Assembly: GCA_900553685.1 (NCBI GenBank)
Contig: USEI01000004.1
Location: forward strand, 41,985-105,984
Direction of reading: 5' to 3'
Length of the DNA stretch: 64,000 nt
From: an uncultured Clostridium sp.
GTDB lineage: Bacteria > Bacillota > Clostridia > TANB77 > CAG-508
The position numbers were made by a program, and so were the translations under genes. Position 1 is the stretch's first letter; each line of letters opens with the position of its first letter. The notes under the pieces are model-generated. The model made no database searches, was not told the origin of the DNA, and worked only from the letters and a program-made list of their open reading frames with translations. This document shows, in pieces, positions 52,777 through 61,871 of this stretch.

Positions 52777-53355
52777 TTATTTTCTTTTATTTTTCTTCTT
52801 TTTTGCCACAGAATATCCAAACTTTCCTAATTTCTTTCCTAATTTATAATAACCACCATTTGCATAAGCTATTAAATCGCATTTAGAGATATCGAATGCA
52901 CCTTTTTCATCTATATATTTTTCATCAGCATCTATTGAAAGTACTTCTGCAACAAACATAGTATGACTTCCAAAATTTCTTTCTTCTATAACTTTACATT
53001 CAATTGATACTGGACTTTCTTTTATTAATGGAGCTTTAATAAATTCTGCTTTTTCTTTTGTTAGTTTCATTTCTTTAAATTTATCAAACTTAGCACCACT
53101 TCTTACTCCACACCAATCTGTGGCATAAGCTAATTTTTCATTTGTTAAATTTATTGCAAATTCTTTATTTTCCTTTATTAAATTATAAGAATATCTTTCA
53201 GGTCTAACAGATATATAAACAATAGCTGGATTGGTATTTAATATACCAGTCCAAGCTACTGTTAAAATATTTGAATTTTTCATATCACCTGAAGTAACAA
53301 GTACTGCAGGAATTGGGTAAATAAATGTCCCTGGTTTCCATATTTTTTTAGCCAT
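52777..53355 (-). CDS. Flavin reductase family protein (FMN-binding split barrel)
   Basis: 192 aa from MAKKIWKPGTFIYPIPAVLV with AGGAG upstream. A reading to 53463 overlaps the neighbour and is rejected. It shows the split-barrel pattern TVAWTGILNTNPAIVYISVRPERYS and EFAINLTNEKLAYATDWCGV, which hold FMN, and a KLGKFGYSVAKKKKNKRK-type basic end. Relatives reduce flavins or are redox partners in anaerobes; many carry no obvious substrate. It lies just after the 531-aa gene and may share its transcript. Confidence 0.88.
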   Translation of the reverse strand: MAKKIWKPGTFIYPIPAVLVTSGDMKNSNILTVAWTGILNTNPAIVYISVRPERYSYNLIKENKEFAINLTNEKLAYATDWCGVRSGAKFDKFKEMKLTKEKAEFIKAPLIKESPVSIECKVIEERNFGSHTMFVAEVLSIDADEKYIDEKGAFDISKCDLIAYANGGYYKLGKKLGKFGYSVAKKKKNKRK

Positions 53356-53419
53356 AATATCTTCATCTCCTAAATTGTTTTCCTCATCTTCTTTAGGATT
53401 TATTTGTTTTAAATCTACT

Positions 53420-55015
53420 TTAAGTCCTTTGATTATCATCTTCAGAAATTTCTCTGTATCCATTTTCTGTTATAACTTTATTATCAGTATAATATTTTTC
53501 TGGATATAACCCTTGTACATTTTTTAAATGTCTATATAATAATTCCGGATCATTTAAAATTGTTTCAAGTGAATATATTTTTCTTCTTCCACAAGCTCCT
53601 GGATTATCATAAGCATATTGTATAGCCCAAAGATCATAAGCTCCTGCACTGTCACTAGCATCAATTCCCGGACCTAATGGAGTTTCTTTTACTTGTCCTG
53701 CATATCTATAATTTTCTTGTATTGATTTTTCAAGCATATAATCTGAAAGAGCAACTTTTGCATAAAAATCTTTTTTAGAATCCGGAATTTTGGGAGTCTT
53801 AACAAAAACATAATCTTCAAAGTCTGAATATCCTCTTATTGATGTTTTTTTACTATTTACTCTTAATGGCACTTTTATATCATGTTCCGTTAATTCAGAA
53901 GCTTTTTTTAATTTCATTCCTTCAAGTGGCATAATTACAAAATAATTTTTTACACCATCATTACCAATACGAGTAACACCAACAATATGTAAGTTATCTG
54001 AAGAAAATGATGGATAGCCACTCATTTGAAAAAGCGTGCTATATTTGAATTTACCATAATCTATAGCAACAACTCTTTGATTCTCTTCTCCATTTTTTGA
54101 ATATTCAGCTAATTCATCCATAATAACTTCTGGTTTTTTTGAAAAATCAACACTCCAAGAAAAACTTCCCTCTTTTTGAGATACTTTATTTCCTTTTCTA
54201 AAAACAATACTGTCTACACCATTTCTTGAAGCTGTCACTTTTTCTTCCACTGGCATAGTAGCAATTAATTTTTTTCTAACATATTCTTCTCTTTCTGCTT
54301 TACATTTTAATCTTAATGCTACTTTTTCTTTATGTTCTGCTAATTCTCTATTATATTCTTCTAATAATTCATCATATTTTTTTCTTTCTTCTGGTTTTCT
54401 TAAAATTTTTTCTATAAAGCTTAATTTCTTAACCTCTTCTGCTTCAACATCTTCACCTAAATTTAAACTTTTTATATTATTTCTTGCAATAGCAGTTCCG
54501 AAACCTGTAACTATTGTACTTATACTACTATTTAATTTTTCTTGATCTACATGTTCTGTTGCTTTATCTGTTAATAAATCTATTAAAATATCATAATATG
54601 GATCAATTTCTCCAGATTCTTCAAAACAGCTTCCATTCTTAAGTGCTTCTCTTACATCATTAATATATTGTCCAACCGACATATATTTTTTCCTATCTGG
54701 AGCAATTTTTTGTAATTTGAATAAAAACATTGCTATTTCATCTTTTGGAAATGGTTTTATTCCATCTTTTTCACTTGTTAATGTAATTGATCTTGATAAT
54801 TCATCCATTAAATCATCAAAAATGTTTATATAATTTTGTCTACACCATGCTTGACTAACATTTTTAGCTTTACGTACAGTAGAATACTCCTTTAGCCATT
54901 TCATAACTCCTGCAGAGCTATAATCAGTTATTCCAGCATACTTTCCAAGTACATCATATATAGTATTATTCTTTTCTAAAAAATCGTACATTTTTAATGT
55001 TTTTTGTTCTTGCAT
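53420..55015 (-). CDS. 531-residue orphan protein
   Basis: No family recognised. The first 200 residues look helical, with Trp/Tyr-rich AGVMKWLKEYSTVRKAKNVS and a FPKDEIAMFLFKLQKIAPDR stretch. A charged coiled region (about 205-250, KILRKPEERKKYDELLEEYN) follows. The second half appears mixed alpha/beta with a VVAIDYGKFKYSTLFQMSGY block (about 316-335) and DNPGACGRRKIYS near the end. There is no signal peptide. The ribosome site AAAAGGAAG lies upstream. It is in a run of minus-strand genes with the leucine-rich-repeat and transglutaminase genes and could belong to that system. Confidence 0.6.
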   Translation of the reverse strand: MQEQKTLKMYDFLEKNNTIYDVLGKYAGITDYSSAGVMKWLKEYSTVRKAKNVSQAWCRQNYINIFDDLMDELSRSITLTSEKDGIKPFPKDEIAMFLFKLQKIAPDRKKYMSVGQYINDVREALKNGSCFEESGEIDPYYDILIDLLTDKATEHVDQEKLNSSISTIVTGFGTAIARNNIKSLNLGEDVEAEEVKKLSFIEKILRKPEERKKYDELLEEYNRELAEHKEKVALRLKCKAEREEYVRKKLIATMPVEEKVTASRNGVDSIVFRKGNKVSQKEGSFSWSVDFSKKPEVIMDELAEYSKNGEENQRVVAIDYGKFKYSTLFQMSGYPSFSSDNLHIVGVTRIGNDGVKNYFVIMPLEGMKLKKASELTEHDIKVPLRVNSKKTSIRGYSDFEDYVFVKTPKIPDSKKDFYAKVALSDYMLEKSIQENYRYAGQVKETPLGPGIDASDSAGAYDLWAIQYAYDNPGACGRRKIYSLETILNDPELLYRHLKNVQGLYPEKYYTDNKVITENGYREISEDDNQRT

Positions 55016-55210
55016 AAATTTAATTCTTCCTTTTTATTTTAAAATTTTATTCTAAATACTTAATATAAAAATTATATTATATTTCATAAATTTTTTCAAC
55101 ATTACTTATTAAGAAATTATCACTTATTCTTTCTTAGTTAACTAAAATTAATTAACTATATTAGTATAAACTTTCACATTAAAAATTAAATAAATTTTAT
55201 ACTTTGCCTT

Positions 55211-55846
55211 TTATAAATCTAAAACGAATTTATTATATCCTTTTCTAACTAAAGTTTCATAGGCTTTCCATACATTTTGTGGAATATCCATCTTTATCTG
55301 CCATCCCTTTTCATAAAATATTTTCATTCTTTGTATATCCCCAACTAAAACATGAACCCACTCATTACCATATTTTTGATAATATTCTTCACAACTAATA
55401 TTTTCAGAATAAACTATTCCATCATATTCCGGCATTATCTTCTTAAATGTTGCATAAGCTCTTTTTTCATCATAAGGTTTACACACAATTATACATGATT
55501 TTATATCCAATTTTAAATTTTCTATTAATTTTTTAGAAAATCTAAAATTATCTCCTGTATTTGTTGATTCTTTTTCTAAATATATATTATTACTTGGCAC
55601 ACCTCTTTGTATTGCAATTTTTGCAAATTTTTCTGCTTCTGTTTCATTCCATAATTTACGTGTAATTTTACCTAATCCACCAGAAAATATTAGTTTATTT
55701 GCATATCCTTTTAAGTATAATTCAGATGCTACATTTGCTACATTAATATCCATTGTTCCCAATCCAATAATGCAATCTGCATTTCTAATCTCATGATTCA
55801 TTTTCATATAATTCCATAAAACTTGAATTTGCTCTATATCTTTCAT
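55211..55846 (-). CDS. YdcF/SanA-type DUF218 protein
   Basis: 211 aa. The pattern ADCIIGLGTMDINVANVASE (about 24-43), LIFSGGLGKITR, an ETEAEKFAKIAIQRGVP stretch, YLEKESTNTGDNFRFSKKL and CIIVCKPYDEKRAYATFKK is that of DUF218/YdcF proteins. YdcF of E. coli binds S-adenosylmethionine; ElyC/SanA relatives act in envelope synthesis, but this one has no membrane helix and is likely cytoplasmic and YdcF-like. Monocistronic. A GGAAAGG ribosome site is upstream. Confidence 0.85.
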   Translation of the reverse strand: MKDIEQIQVLWNYMKMNHEIRNADCIIGLGTMDINVANVASELYLKGYANKLIFSGGLGKITRKLWNETEAEKFAKIAIQRGVPSNNIYLEKESTNTGDNFRFSKKLIENLKLDIKSCIIVCKPYDEKRAYATFKKIMPEYDGIVYSENISCEEYYQKYGNEWVHVLVGDIQRMKIFYEKGWQIKMDIPQNVWKAYETLVRKGYNKFVLDL

Positions 55847-56154
55847 TAATTTTTACTACCTTTCCTTTTTATACATTCAATATAAAATTTCAATGCTTTC
55901 ACTTTGTATATCTATAATATTGCATATATACTCGTATTTAATTAAATTAATACTTATAATTTTATTTATATCATAAACCTTATAGAAAAACAATTATTAG
56001 ACATTGTAAGAATGTTTATGTAATTTAATTATTATAATATTATAATTTAAAATAATTAAATTTATAGAAAACATAACTTAAAAGCCTTATACTATAGCCA
56101 ATTTGAATAATTTGTGATATAATCTTATGTAAATTAATTATAGGAGGTAAAAAT
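55847..56154. other. Divergent intergenic region
   Basis: 308 AT-rich bases between the YdcF gene and the aminotransferase gene. No coding frame. It holds the extended -10 promoter described next and, presumably, the YdcF promoter. Confidence 0.5.
56115..56123 (+). promoter_or_regulatory. Extended -10 element before the aminotransferase-GNAT gene
   Basis: TGA directly before TATAAT (56118-56123), with a poor -35. The ribosome site AGGAGG follows at 56143-56148. Confidence 0.45.
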
Positions 56155-58194
56155 ATGCTTACTAAATCACAAGCTATTGACAGGCTCTTGCGGGAGCAAC
56201 CACAGTTAAGAGATCGTCGATTTGGTCTGCCAGACATTGGTAGTAGACTTGACGGAGAACAATTTAATCCGACTGTTCAGGCTATTGCAGATGCAATTGA
56301 TTTTTATGGATTTAAAGTCAGGGATAAAAACATTGTAGAACTACCAGACACAGATTTAGGTACTGGTAATCCCGTGGAATTCAGACCCTTTCCACCTGCA
56401 ATATCTGCCATGAAAAAGGCTCTTGATAGTGATATGATGTATCGCTATCCATACACAGAAGGTGATGACAAGATACGAAAACAATTACTTGATTATGTAG
56501 AAAGAGAAGGTTTTATAAATACTGAGCCTTATTCATTTGAAGATATTGATGAAAAAGGACTTTCAGTTCATAATATCACCTTTTCTGTGTCAACTTCTGT
56601 ACTGTTCAATCAAATCATCAATATCATTTCCAAACCTGGAGATGTTATTTTGGTAACTGGTCCAAATTATGGACTTTTTACTATCAGAACAGAAAGAGCC
56701 GGTGCAGAAGTAGAAATTTTGAAACTCGAAAAAGAAGACAATTTTCTGGTTAATCCTTCTAAACTTGCAAATAGAATTGACCTGATTAACGAGTCTTTAC
56801 AACAGGTATATCACAGGCGAAAAGGATATGTTCCTAGGGTAGTTGCATTTTTAAATGCAAATCCTAATAACCCAACAGGAAAAGTTATGGGCAAAAAGGA
56901 ATATTCCCTTCTTTGTGAAATTGCCGAAGTTTGTAAAAAAAGGGGTGTCTTTATCATTGATGATCTCGTTTATAGAGATATTACTTATGATAAAGATAAT
57001 GTTGCAGTTCCCATTGCAACAATTCCTGGTATGTTTAGAAATACAATTTCTCTTTTTGGACTTTCCAAAAGCTACTCTATGGCATCATTAAGAGCTGGAT
57101 TTGTAGTAGCTGATGAAATTATTATAAGAGAGATTGTAAACAGAATCTTTCAGGAAATGGATTCGGCACCAGATATAATAGGTAAAGCTCTTGCCGGAGC
57201 ATTTAATGCAACAGACGAGCGTTATCAAATTTACGATAACTATTTCACAGAATTACGAGCTCTTTACAAATACAAATTTAATTTGTTAAAAGCTCTTGTT
57301 TCTGGAATTGATACCGTAGATTTAGAGTTTAAGAGCAAAATTTTAGAAGTTGTAAATGAAACTTTAAGCTCAGATGACTCAAAAAAAGTTCTGTCTGGTA
57401 TCCCTATGGTAGATTTTCCTGAAAATTTAGTGCCTGAATCTGGATTTTTCGCAATTTTAGATTTCACAAAAATTAAAGGTATGAAATATAACGGAAAAGC
57501 AATCAGGACAGACCGGGATCTCCTTGAGTTCTTTTATAAGACATCAAGAACAAGATTTTTAGTTGGTCAATCAATTTCTTGGCCATACGAAGATGAACTT
57601 GTCGGAAGAATAAGTTTCTCTATTGATGATGCAAAACTGATAAAAGCATGCTTAAACATCCATAACTCTATTTTACTTTTAGAGCCTAAAGATGATTATA
57701 TCATTCGTAAAAATGAACTCAAAGATCAAGCTCAAATGGCTCAAATAAAAGTAGATGGATGGAAAGCTGCTTATGATTCAATCATTTCTTCTACCTACCT
57801 CAAGAAACTAAATTATGAAGAACAAACACGTAGGTATGAAAGCAGTTTTGACGAATATAAAGATTTAGTCTTTGTGGCAGTAAGAAATGACGAAGTCCTT
57901 GGATATGCATGTTTTAATCCGATTCCTAATGTTGACATGTTTGACTCTGAACTTGTTAGTCTTTACATTAAGCCACAAGAAGTCAGAAAAGGAATTGGGA
58001 CAGCTCTGTTTTTGGAAACTTGCAAACAGTTGCATTCTCTTGGCAAGAAAAATATGGTTGTGTATTGTCTGAGCGATAACACAAATGCCATCAATTTTTA
58101 TAAAAAACTTGGCGGTAAAATCGTAAAGACAAAAGAAGCAAAAATTGGAGATAAGTATTATAAAGAATACGGTTTTTATTTCCAATTGAAATAA
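56155..58194 (+). CDS. Bifunctional PLP aminotransferase (class I/II) fused to GNAT acetyltransferase
   Basis: 679 aa. Residues about 40-500 form a fold-type I aminotransferase: FPPAISAMKKAL, TGPNYGLF, NANPNNPTGKVM, the DDLVYRDI loop and the PLP Lys in FGLSKSYSMASLRAGF. Residues about 530-679 form a GNAT domain with VSLYIKPQEVRKGIGTALFL, whose R-x-x-G-I-G-T/A turn binds acetyl-CoA, and NAINFYKKLGGKIV. Such a fusion could transaminate and N-acetylate one amino acid; the substrate is unknown. The gene is richer in G+C than its flanks (22 of 60 on the line at 57061) with a GC-rich terminator, suggesting transfer. Confidence 0.88.
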   Translation: MLTKSQAIDRLLREQPQLRDRRFGLPDIGSRLDGEQFNPTVQAIADAIDFYGFKVRDKNIVELPDTDLGTGNPVEFRPFPPAISAMKKALDSDMMYRYPYTEGDDKIRKQLLDYVEREGFINTEPYSFEDIDEKGLSVHNITFSVSTSVLFNQIINIISKPGDVILVTGPNYGLFTIRTERAGAEVEILKLEKEDNFLVNPSKLANRIDLINESLQQVYHRRKGYVPRVVAFLNANPNNPTGKVMGKKEYSLLCEIAEVCKKRGVFIIDDLVYRDITYDKDNVAVPIATIPGMFRNTISLFGLSKSYSMASLRAGFVVADEIIIREIVNRIFQEMDSAPDIIGKALAGAFNATDERYQIYDNYFTELRALYKYKFNLLKALVSGIDTVDLEFKSKILEVVNETLSSDDSKKVLSGIPMVDFPENLVPESGFFAILDFTKIKGMKYNGKAIRTDRDLLEFFYKTSRTRFLVGQSISWPYEDELVGRISFSIDDAKLIKACLNIHNSILLLEPKDDYIIRKNELKDQAQMAQIKVDGWKAAYDSIISSTYLKKLNYEEQTRRYESSFDEYKDLVFVAVRNDEVLGYACFNPIPNVDMFDSELVSLYIKPQEVRKGIGTALFLETCKQLHSLGKKNMVVYCLSDNTNAINFYKKLGGKIVKTKEAKIGDKYYKEYGFYFQLK

Positions 58195-58230
58195 TTAGTA
58201 TATTTAGATAATTAATTTTATTTACCCACA

Positions 58231-58260
58231 GGGCGGTCGCAATTTGACCGCCCTTTTCCT
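58231..58260 (+). terminator. GC-rich terminator of the aminotransferase-GNAT gene
   Basis: GGGCGGTC (58231-58238) pairs perfectly with GACCGCCC (58246-58253), followed by TTTTCC. It is far more GC-rich than other terminators here. Confidence 0.9.
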
Positions 58261-58419
58261 AAATAAAAAATAATATAGTTATTAAATTACCACTACGGCT
58301 CCTGTTTTCCAACAGATAACAGCCTTCTTGTTCCCGACTATGAATGTTATTAAATATATCAATTATACTCTATTACATATTTATGGTAATAATAAGTATT
58401 CAACTTTACTTACAAATTT

Positions 58420-59508
58420 TTAAATAATGCTTGAAACATTATATAGAAATATTGTTTCGTTTATATTATTTTCTTTTGCATATTCTTCTATTGAATATGT
58501 ATAATATCTTGGATCTATAAAATGTATTTCTTCATAATTTTGACAAAAAAATTGTGCCATAATATGTGCATATGAATCTTTAATTACTAATAATTTTTTT
58601 CCATTTTTTTGTTTAGTCTTAACTATAACTTTTGCGTTATTTCCATTTAAAAAATAGGAATATTTATCCTTTTTGTATAAAAATTCTTCGTTGAATATAC
58701 TTTTAGTTGTATACTTATCATAATATGCTGTTATTCCTTCTGTATTATTTAAATTTTTGTATACAACTATTTTATCTTTTTCTTGATTTAGCAACTGAGC
58801 TTTTGAATCAAAAGTTCCTAAAAAGCTATCAGTTACTTCTTCTCTTGTATATTCAGTTTCTGGTATTATATTTGCTTGCTTACAAAATTCTAAATAAACT
58901 AAATATGCTCCATCACTTGTCATATGGTGATCTGTTTTAAAAAATATATATTTATTTTTGTTGGCTTTTAAAGTATCTATAGTATTTATCGTTTCTATAT
59001 CTTTAGTCATATTATATACATTCTTTATTAATTTTTCTTGGCTAAATGTTTCTGCAAAATCAGGCAATTTATCTTGATTTATATATATGGATGTAGGTAT
59101 TAACATAAAATATGTTCTAATATTAGTATCTTTTTTAAATTTATTTACTGTATTTATTAAGTCTTGTATCTTCTTTTTGCTGCTATCTGTATATTTTATT
59201 TTTTCAAATAAATATCCTTCTTTACCTATATATACATTATTATTTTCAGTTTTTCCCAAAAATCTTTCTTCAGTTGACTTTAGCTTTAACCACATATTTC
59301 TGAAAACAAAATGATCATTTATATAATTATTTAACTTTTCTACATATTTTCCAGTAATTAATTCTTCAATTTTAAATTTAGGCATTTGGGCTAAAATTCT
59401 ATTTTCATTTTCAGAGAATTCTTCACTTGGCAATATAAAATTTAATATAATAATAATTGTCCAAAACGAAATAAATATTATAAAAAAATAGATATTTTTT
59501 TTATTCAT
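58420..59508 (-). CDS. DHHW-family (AlgX/DltD-like) acetyl-transfer protein
   Basis: 362 aa from an ATG at 59508 preceded by AAAGAGGTGAGAAC; a reading to 59571 is rejected. It has a signal-anchor helix (about 5-25), ENRILAQMPKF, the family His motif as TDHHMTSDGAYLVYLEFC (about 215-232) and a KDSYAHIMAQFF block with the candidate Ser nucleophile. DHHW proteins pair with MBOAT transferases to O-acetylate surface polymers outside the cell, the MBOAT moving acetyl across the membrane and this protein transferring it to the sugar. It follows the MBOAT gene by 25 bases and is last in the operon. Confidence 0.88.
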   Translation of the reverse strand: MNKKNIYFFIIFISFWTIIIILNFILPSEEFSENENRILAQMPKFKIEELITGKYVEKLNNYINDHFVFRNMWLKLKSTEERFLGKTENNNVYIGKEGYLFEKIKYTDSSKKKIQDLINTVNKFKKDTNIRTYFMLIPTSIYINQDKLPDFAETFSQEKLIKNVYNMTKDIETINTIDTLKANKNKYIFFKTDHHMTSDGAYLVYLEFCKQANIIPETEYTREEVTDSFLGTFDSKAQLLNQEKDKIVVYKNLNNTEGITAYYDKYTTKSIFNEEFLYKKDKYSYFLNGNNAKVIVKTKQKNGKKLLVIKDSYAHIMAQFFCQNYEEIHFIDPRYYTYSIEEYAKENNINETIFLYNVSSII

Positions 59509-59533
59509 AATAGTTCTCACCTCTTTATCTTTT

Positions 59534-60934
59534 CTAAAATCTAAAATATAAAAAAGGATTAAATGAATCACTTACTAAATTTGCTGTACATAAAATAAAA
59601 ATTGTCATATATACTATTACTTCTATAATTTTAAATCCTTTATTATTTGCTTTGTTAAATTTATCTATAACTTTATTTGCTAATAAAGTTGAACATATTA
59701 TTCCTAGTATCATTATTAAGCCATAATTTTTTAGATAATATAGAGTTTCATTATTTACAAAATTATTTACATTAAACATTGCATACAAATATGCTTCTAT
59801 TTCACCTAAATCTTCAAAAGCAAAAATTACCCATCCTATTAATATAAGTATAATAGTATATATATGACTAAATACTTTTCCTACTTTATCTAGTACTTTT
59901 AAAATAAATATTTTTTCTAATATAAGAATTACTCCAAAATATACTCCCCACAAAATGAAATTCCAGGAAGCTCCATGCCATGCTCCAGTTAAAAACCAAA
60001 CTATAAGAATATTTCTTATTTGTTTTAAAATTCCTTTTCTATTTCCTCCTAATGGAATATATATATAATCTCTAAACCAAGAAGAAAGCGTTATATGCCA
60101 TCTTCTCCAAAATTCTGTTATATTTTTTGATATATATGGGAAATTAAAATTCTCATCAAATTCCATTCCAAAAATTTTTGCAAGTCCTATTGCCATATCT
60201 GAATATCCACTAAAGTCAAAATATATTTGTAGTGCAAATGCTAATATTGCAAACCAAGCTAATATAAATGTTAATGAAGCATAATCTCCAATCTCTATTA
60301 CATGCCATAAAGCACCTATATTATTTGCAATTAAAACCTTTTTTCCTAATCCAATAATAAATCTTTTCATTCCTTCTGTGAAATTGTCTATACTGATATT
60401 TTTATTCTCTAACTCTTCATCAACAGTTTCATATCTTACTATCGGTCCTGCAATTATTTGTGGAAATAGCATTGTATACGTTAAATAATTATAAAAACTT
60501 TTTTCACATTTTACTGTTCCTCTGTATACGTCAATTATATATGATAAACTTTGAAATGTATTAAATGATACTCCTATTGGTAGAGGAATATTTAATAATG
60601 GAATATTCAAATGTGTTATATTATTAATGTTTGTTATTATAAAGTCAGAATATTTAAAAAAGAATAATATTAAAAGATTAACTCCTATATCTATTAACAA
60701 AAATATTCTTTTTTTATTTTTATCATCCCAATATTTATTGATTTTTTGTCCACACATATAGTCCATTACTGCTAGCAATAACATTATAAATATGTATCTT
60801 ATCTCTCCCCAAGCAAAAAATATTAAACTAGCAATAATCATTACAGCATTTTTTAATTTGTTTGGAACAATAAAGTATATAAAAAGCATAATAGGTAAAA
60901 AAATATATAGAAATACTATACTACTAAATACCAT
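59534..60934 (-). CDS. MBOAT-family O-acyltransferase (AlgI/PatA/DltB-like)
   Basis: 466 aa, about ten helices. The MBOAT core is clear: FWRRWHITLSSWFRDYIYIP (about 270-290) and LTGAWHGASWNFILWG (about 313-328) with the catalytic His. It starts MVFSSIVFLYIFLPIMLFIY, typical of AlgI-type members. It would pass acetyl groups from acetyl-CoA across the membrane to the DHHW partner. AGGAGGA is the ribosome site. A terminator-like hairpin stands between it and the anti-sigma gene, so it may be under extra control within the operon. Confidence 0.93.
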   Translation of the reverse strand: MVFSSIVFLYIFLPIMLFIYFIVPNKLKNAVMIIASLIFFAWGEIRYIFIMLLLAVMDYMCGQKINKYWDDKNKKRIFLLIDIGVNLLILFFFKYSDFIITNINNITHLNIPLLNIPLPIGVSFNTFQSLSYIIDVYRGTVKCEKSFYNYLTYTMLFPQIIAGPIVRYETVDEELENKNISIDNFTEGMKRFIIGLGKKVLIANNIGALWHVIEIGDYASLTFILAWFAILAFALQIYFDFSGYSDMAIGLAKIFGMEFDENFNFPYISKNITEFWRRWHITLSSWFRDYIYIPLGGNRKGILKQIRNILIVWFLTGAWHGASWNFILWGVYFGVILILEKIFILKVLDKVGKVFSHIYTIILILIGWVIFAFEDLGEIEAYLYAMFNVNNFVNNETLYYLKNYGLIMILGIICSTLLANKVIDKFNKANNKGFKIIEVIVYMTIFILCTANLVSDSFNPFLYFRF

Positions 60935-60943
60935 CTTGTCCTC

Positions 60944-60985
60944 CTAAAAAAGTTAACTCTTACTATTTTTATATAGTAAGAGTTA
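60944..60985 (-). terminator. Hairpin inside the sigma/O-acetylation operon
   Basis: TAACTCTTACTAT (60954-60966) pairs with ATAGTAAGAGTTA (60973-60985) around TTTTAT. On the minus strand it is followed by CTTTTTTAGGAGG, so a T run leads straight into the MBOAT ribosome site. It could partly terminate after the sigma/anti-sigma pair. Confidence 0.75.
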
Positions 60986-60989
60986 GATT

Positions 60990-61859
60990 TTAAAATATCT
61001 GTTTATCTATCACAAATTCTTGTGTTCCCATATATCCTGGTGCTATTTTATATTTTTCAAATACAATTACAACTTTCCCATCTGAATTAATATAAAAATC
61101 TTGATATTCATTTTCTATTCCTTCAAATCCTCCTTCATCAGCTGTGAAGTATATATTATCTGGATTTTTACTTCTTTCTTCTATCTCTTTATATATTGTT
61201 GTATCTACTATTTGTTTATATTCTTTTCCAAGAACATCTCTTAGGTTTAATTTTTTTCCTGTTTCTATGTCAACATTATAAAAATATATTTCTGTATATG
61301 CATTCGCTAAGGTTTCTGACTTTGATATCATAAATGATACAACCTTATCATTTGAATAGCCAACTTTATAATCTATTTGTATATTTATTGGTTGATAATC
61401 ATATTCATTGCCTCCGGTTTCTATAACTGCTTCTTTATATTCAGCAGCTCTTTTTTCTGCTTCTTCTAAAATTTCATTCATTTTTAACATTATTTCATAA
61501 TTTATTCTTTTTTCTAATTCCGTATTACCTGTATTTTCCAATGCTGGAACTTTAGCATTTATTAATTTTGTTTTATCTTCTTCATTAACTTCTTTTATTG
61601 TAAATACTTTTGCCATATCTCCTATAATTGGAATTTCTGAAATATTTGTAGCAAAGCTAGAATTTACATTTAACATAAATATAAAAGTTAAAAATGTACA
61701 TGCTACTGTTGTTACCGCATATTTTACATATATTAATACTGATTTTTCCTTCTTTTTTTTATCTAAAATTGCTTTATTAACAACGTAATTTAATTCATTT
61801 GGTACTTTTATAGCTTCATAAACTTCTTTAGCCTTTTCGAGTTTTTTCATTTTTATCAC
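60990..61859 (-). CDS. RsiV-like anti-sigma factor (DUF3298/DUF4163 type)
   Basis: 289 aa. A cytoplasmic head (about 1-40, the sigma-binding part), one helix (about 43-65) and then NVNSSFATN, a plausible signal-peptidase-like site like that used to destroy RsiV. The outside domain has the DUF4163 and DUF3298 blocks (NAKVPALENTGN, INYEIMLKMNEILEEA, YTEIYFYNVDIETGKKLNLR and YKIAPGYMGTQEFVI). In B. subtilis RsiV binds lysozyme and is then cut, freeing SigV. The sigma gene is 12 bases upstream. The lysozyme link here is inferred. Confidence 0.85.
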   Translation of the reverse strand: MIKMKKLEKAKEVYEAIKVPNELNYVVNKAILDKKKKEKSVLIYVKYAVTTVACTFLTFIFMLNVNSSFATNISEIPIIGDMAKVFTIKEVNEEDKTKLINAKVPALENTGNTELEKRINYEIMLKMNEILEEAEKRAAEYKEAVIETGGNEYDYQPINIQIDYKVGYSNDKVVSFMISKSETLANAYTEIYFYNVDIETGKKLNLRDVLGKEYKQIVDTTIYKEIEERSKNPDNIYFTADEGGFEGIENEYQDFYINSDGKVVIVFEKYKIAPGYMGTQEFVIDKQIF

Positions 61860-61871
61860 CTCTCTCTTGTT

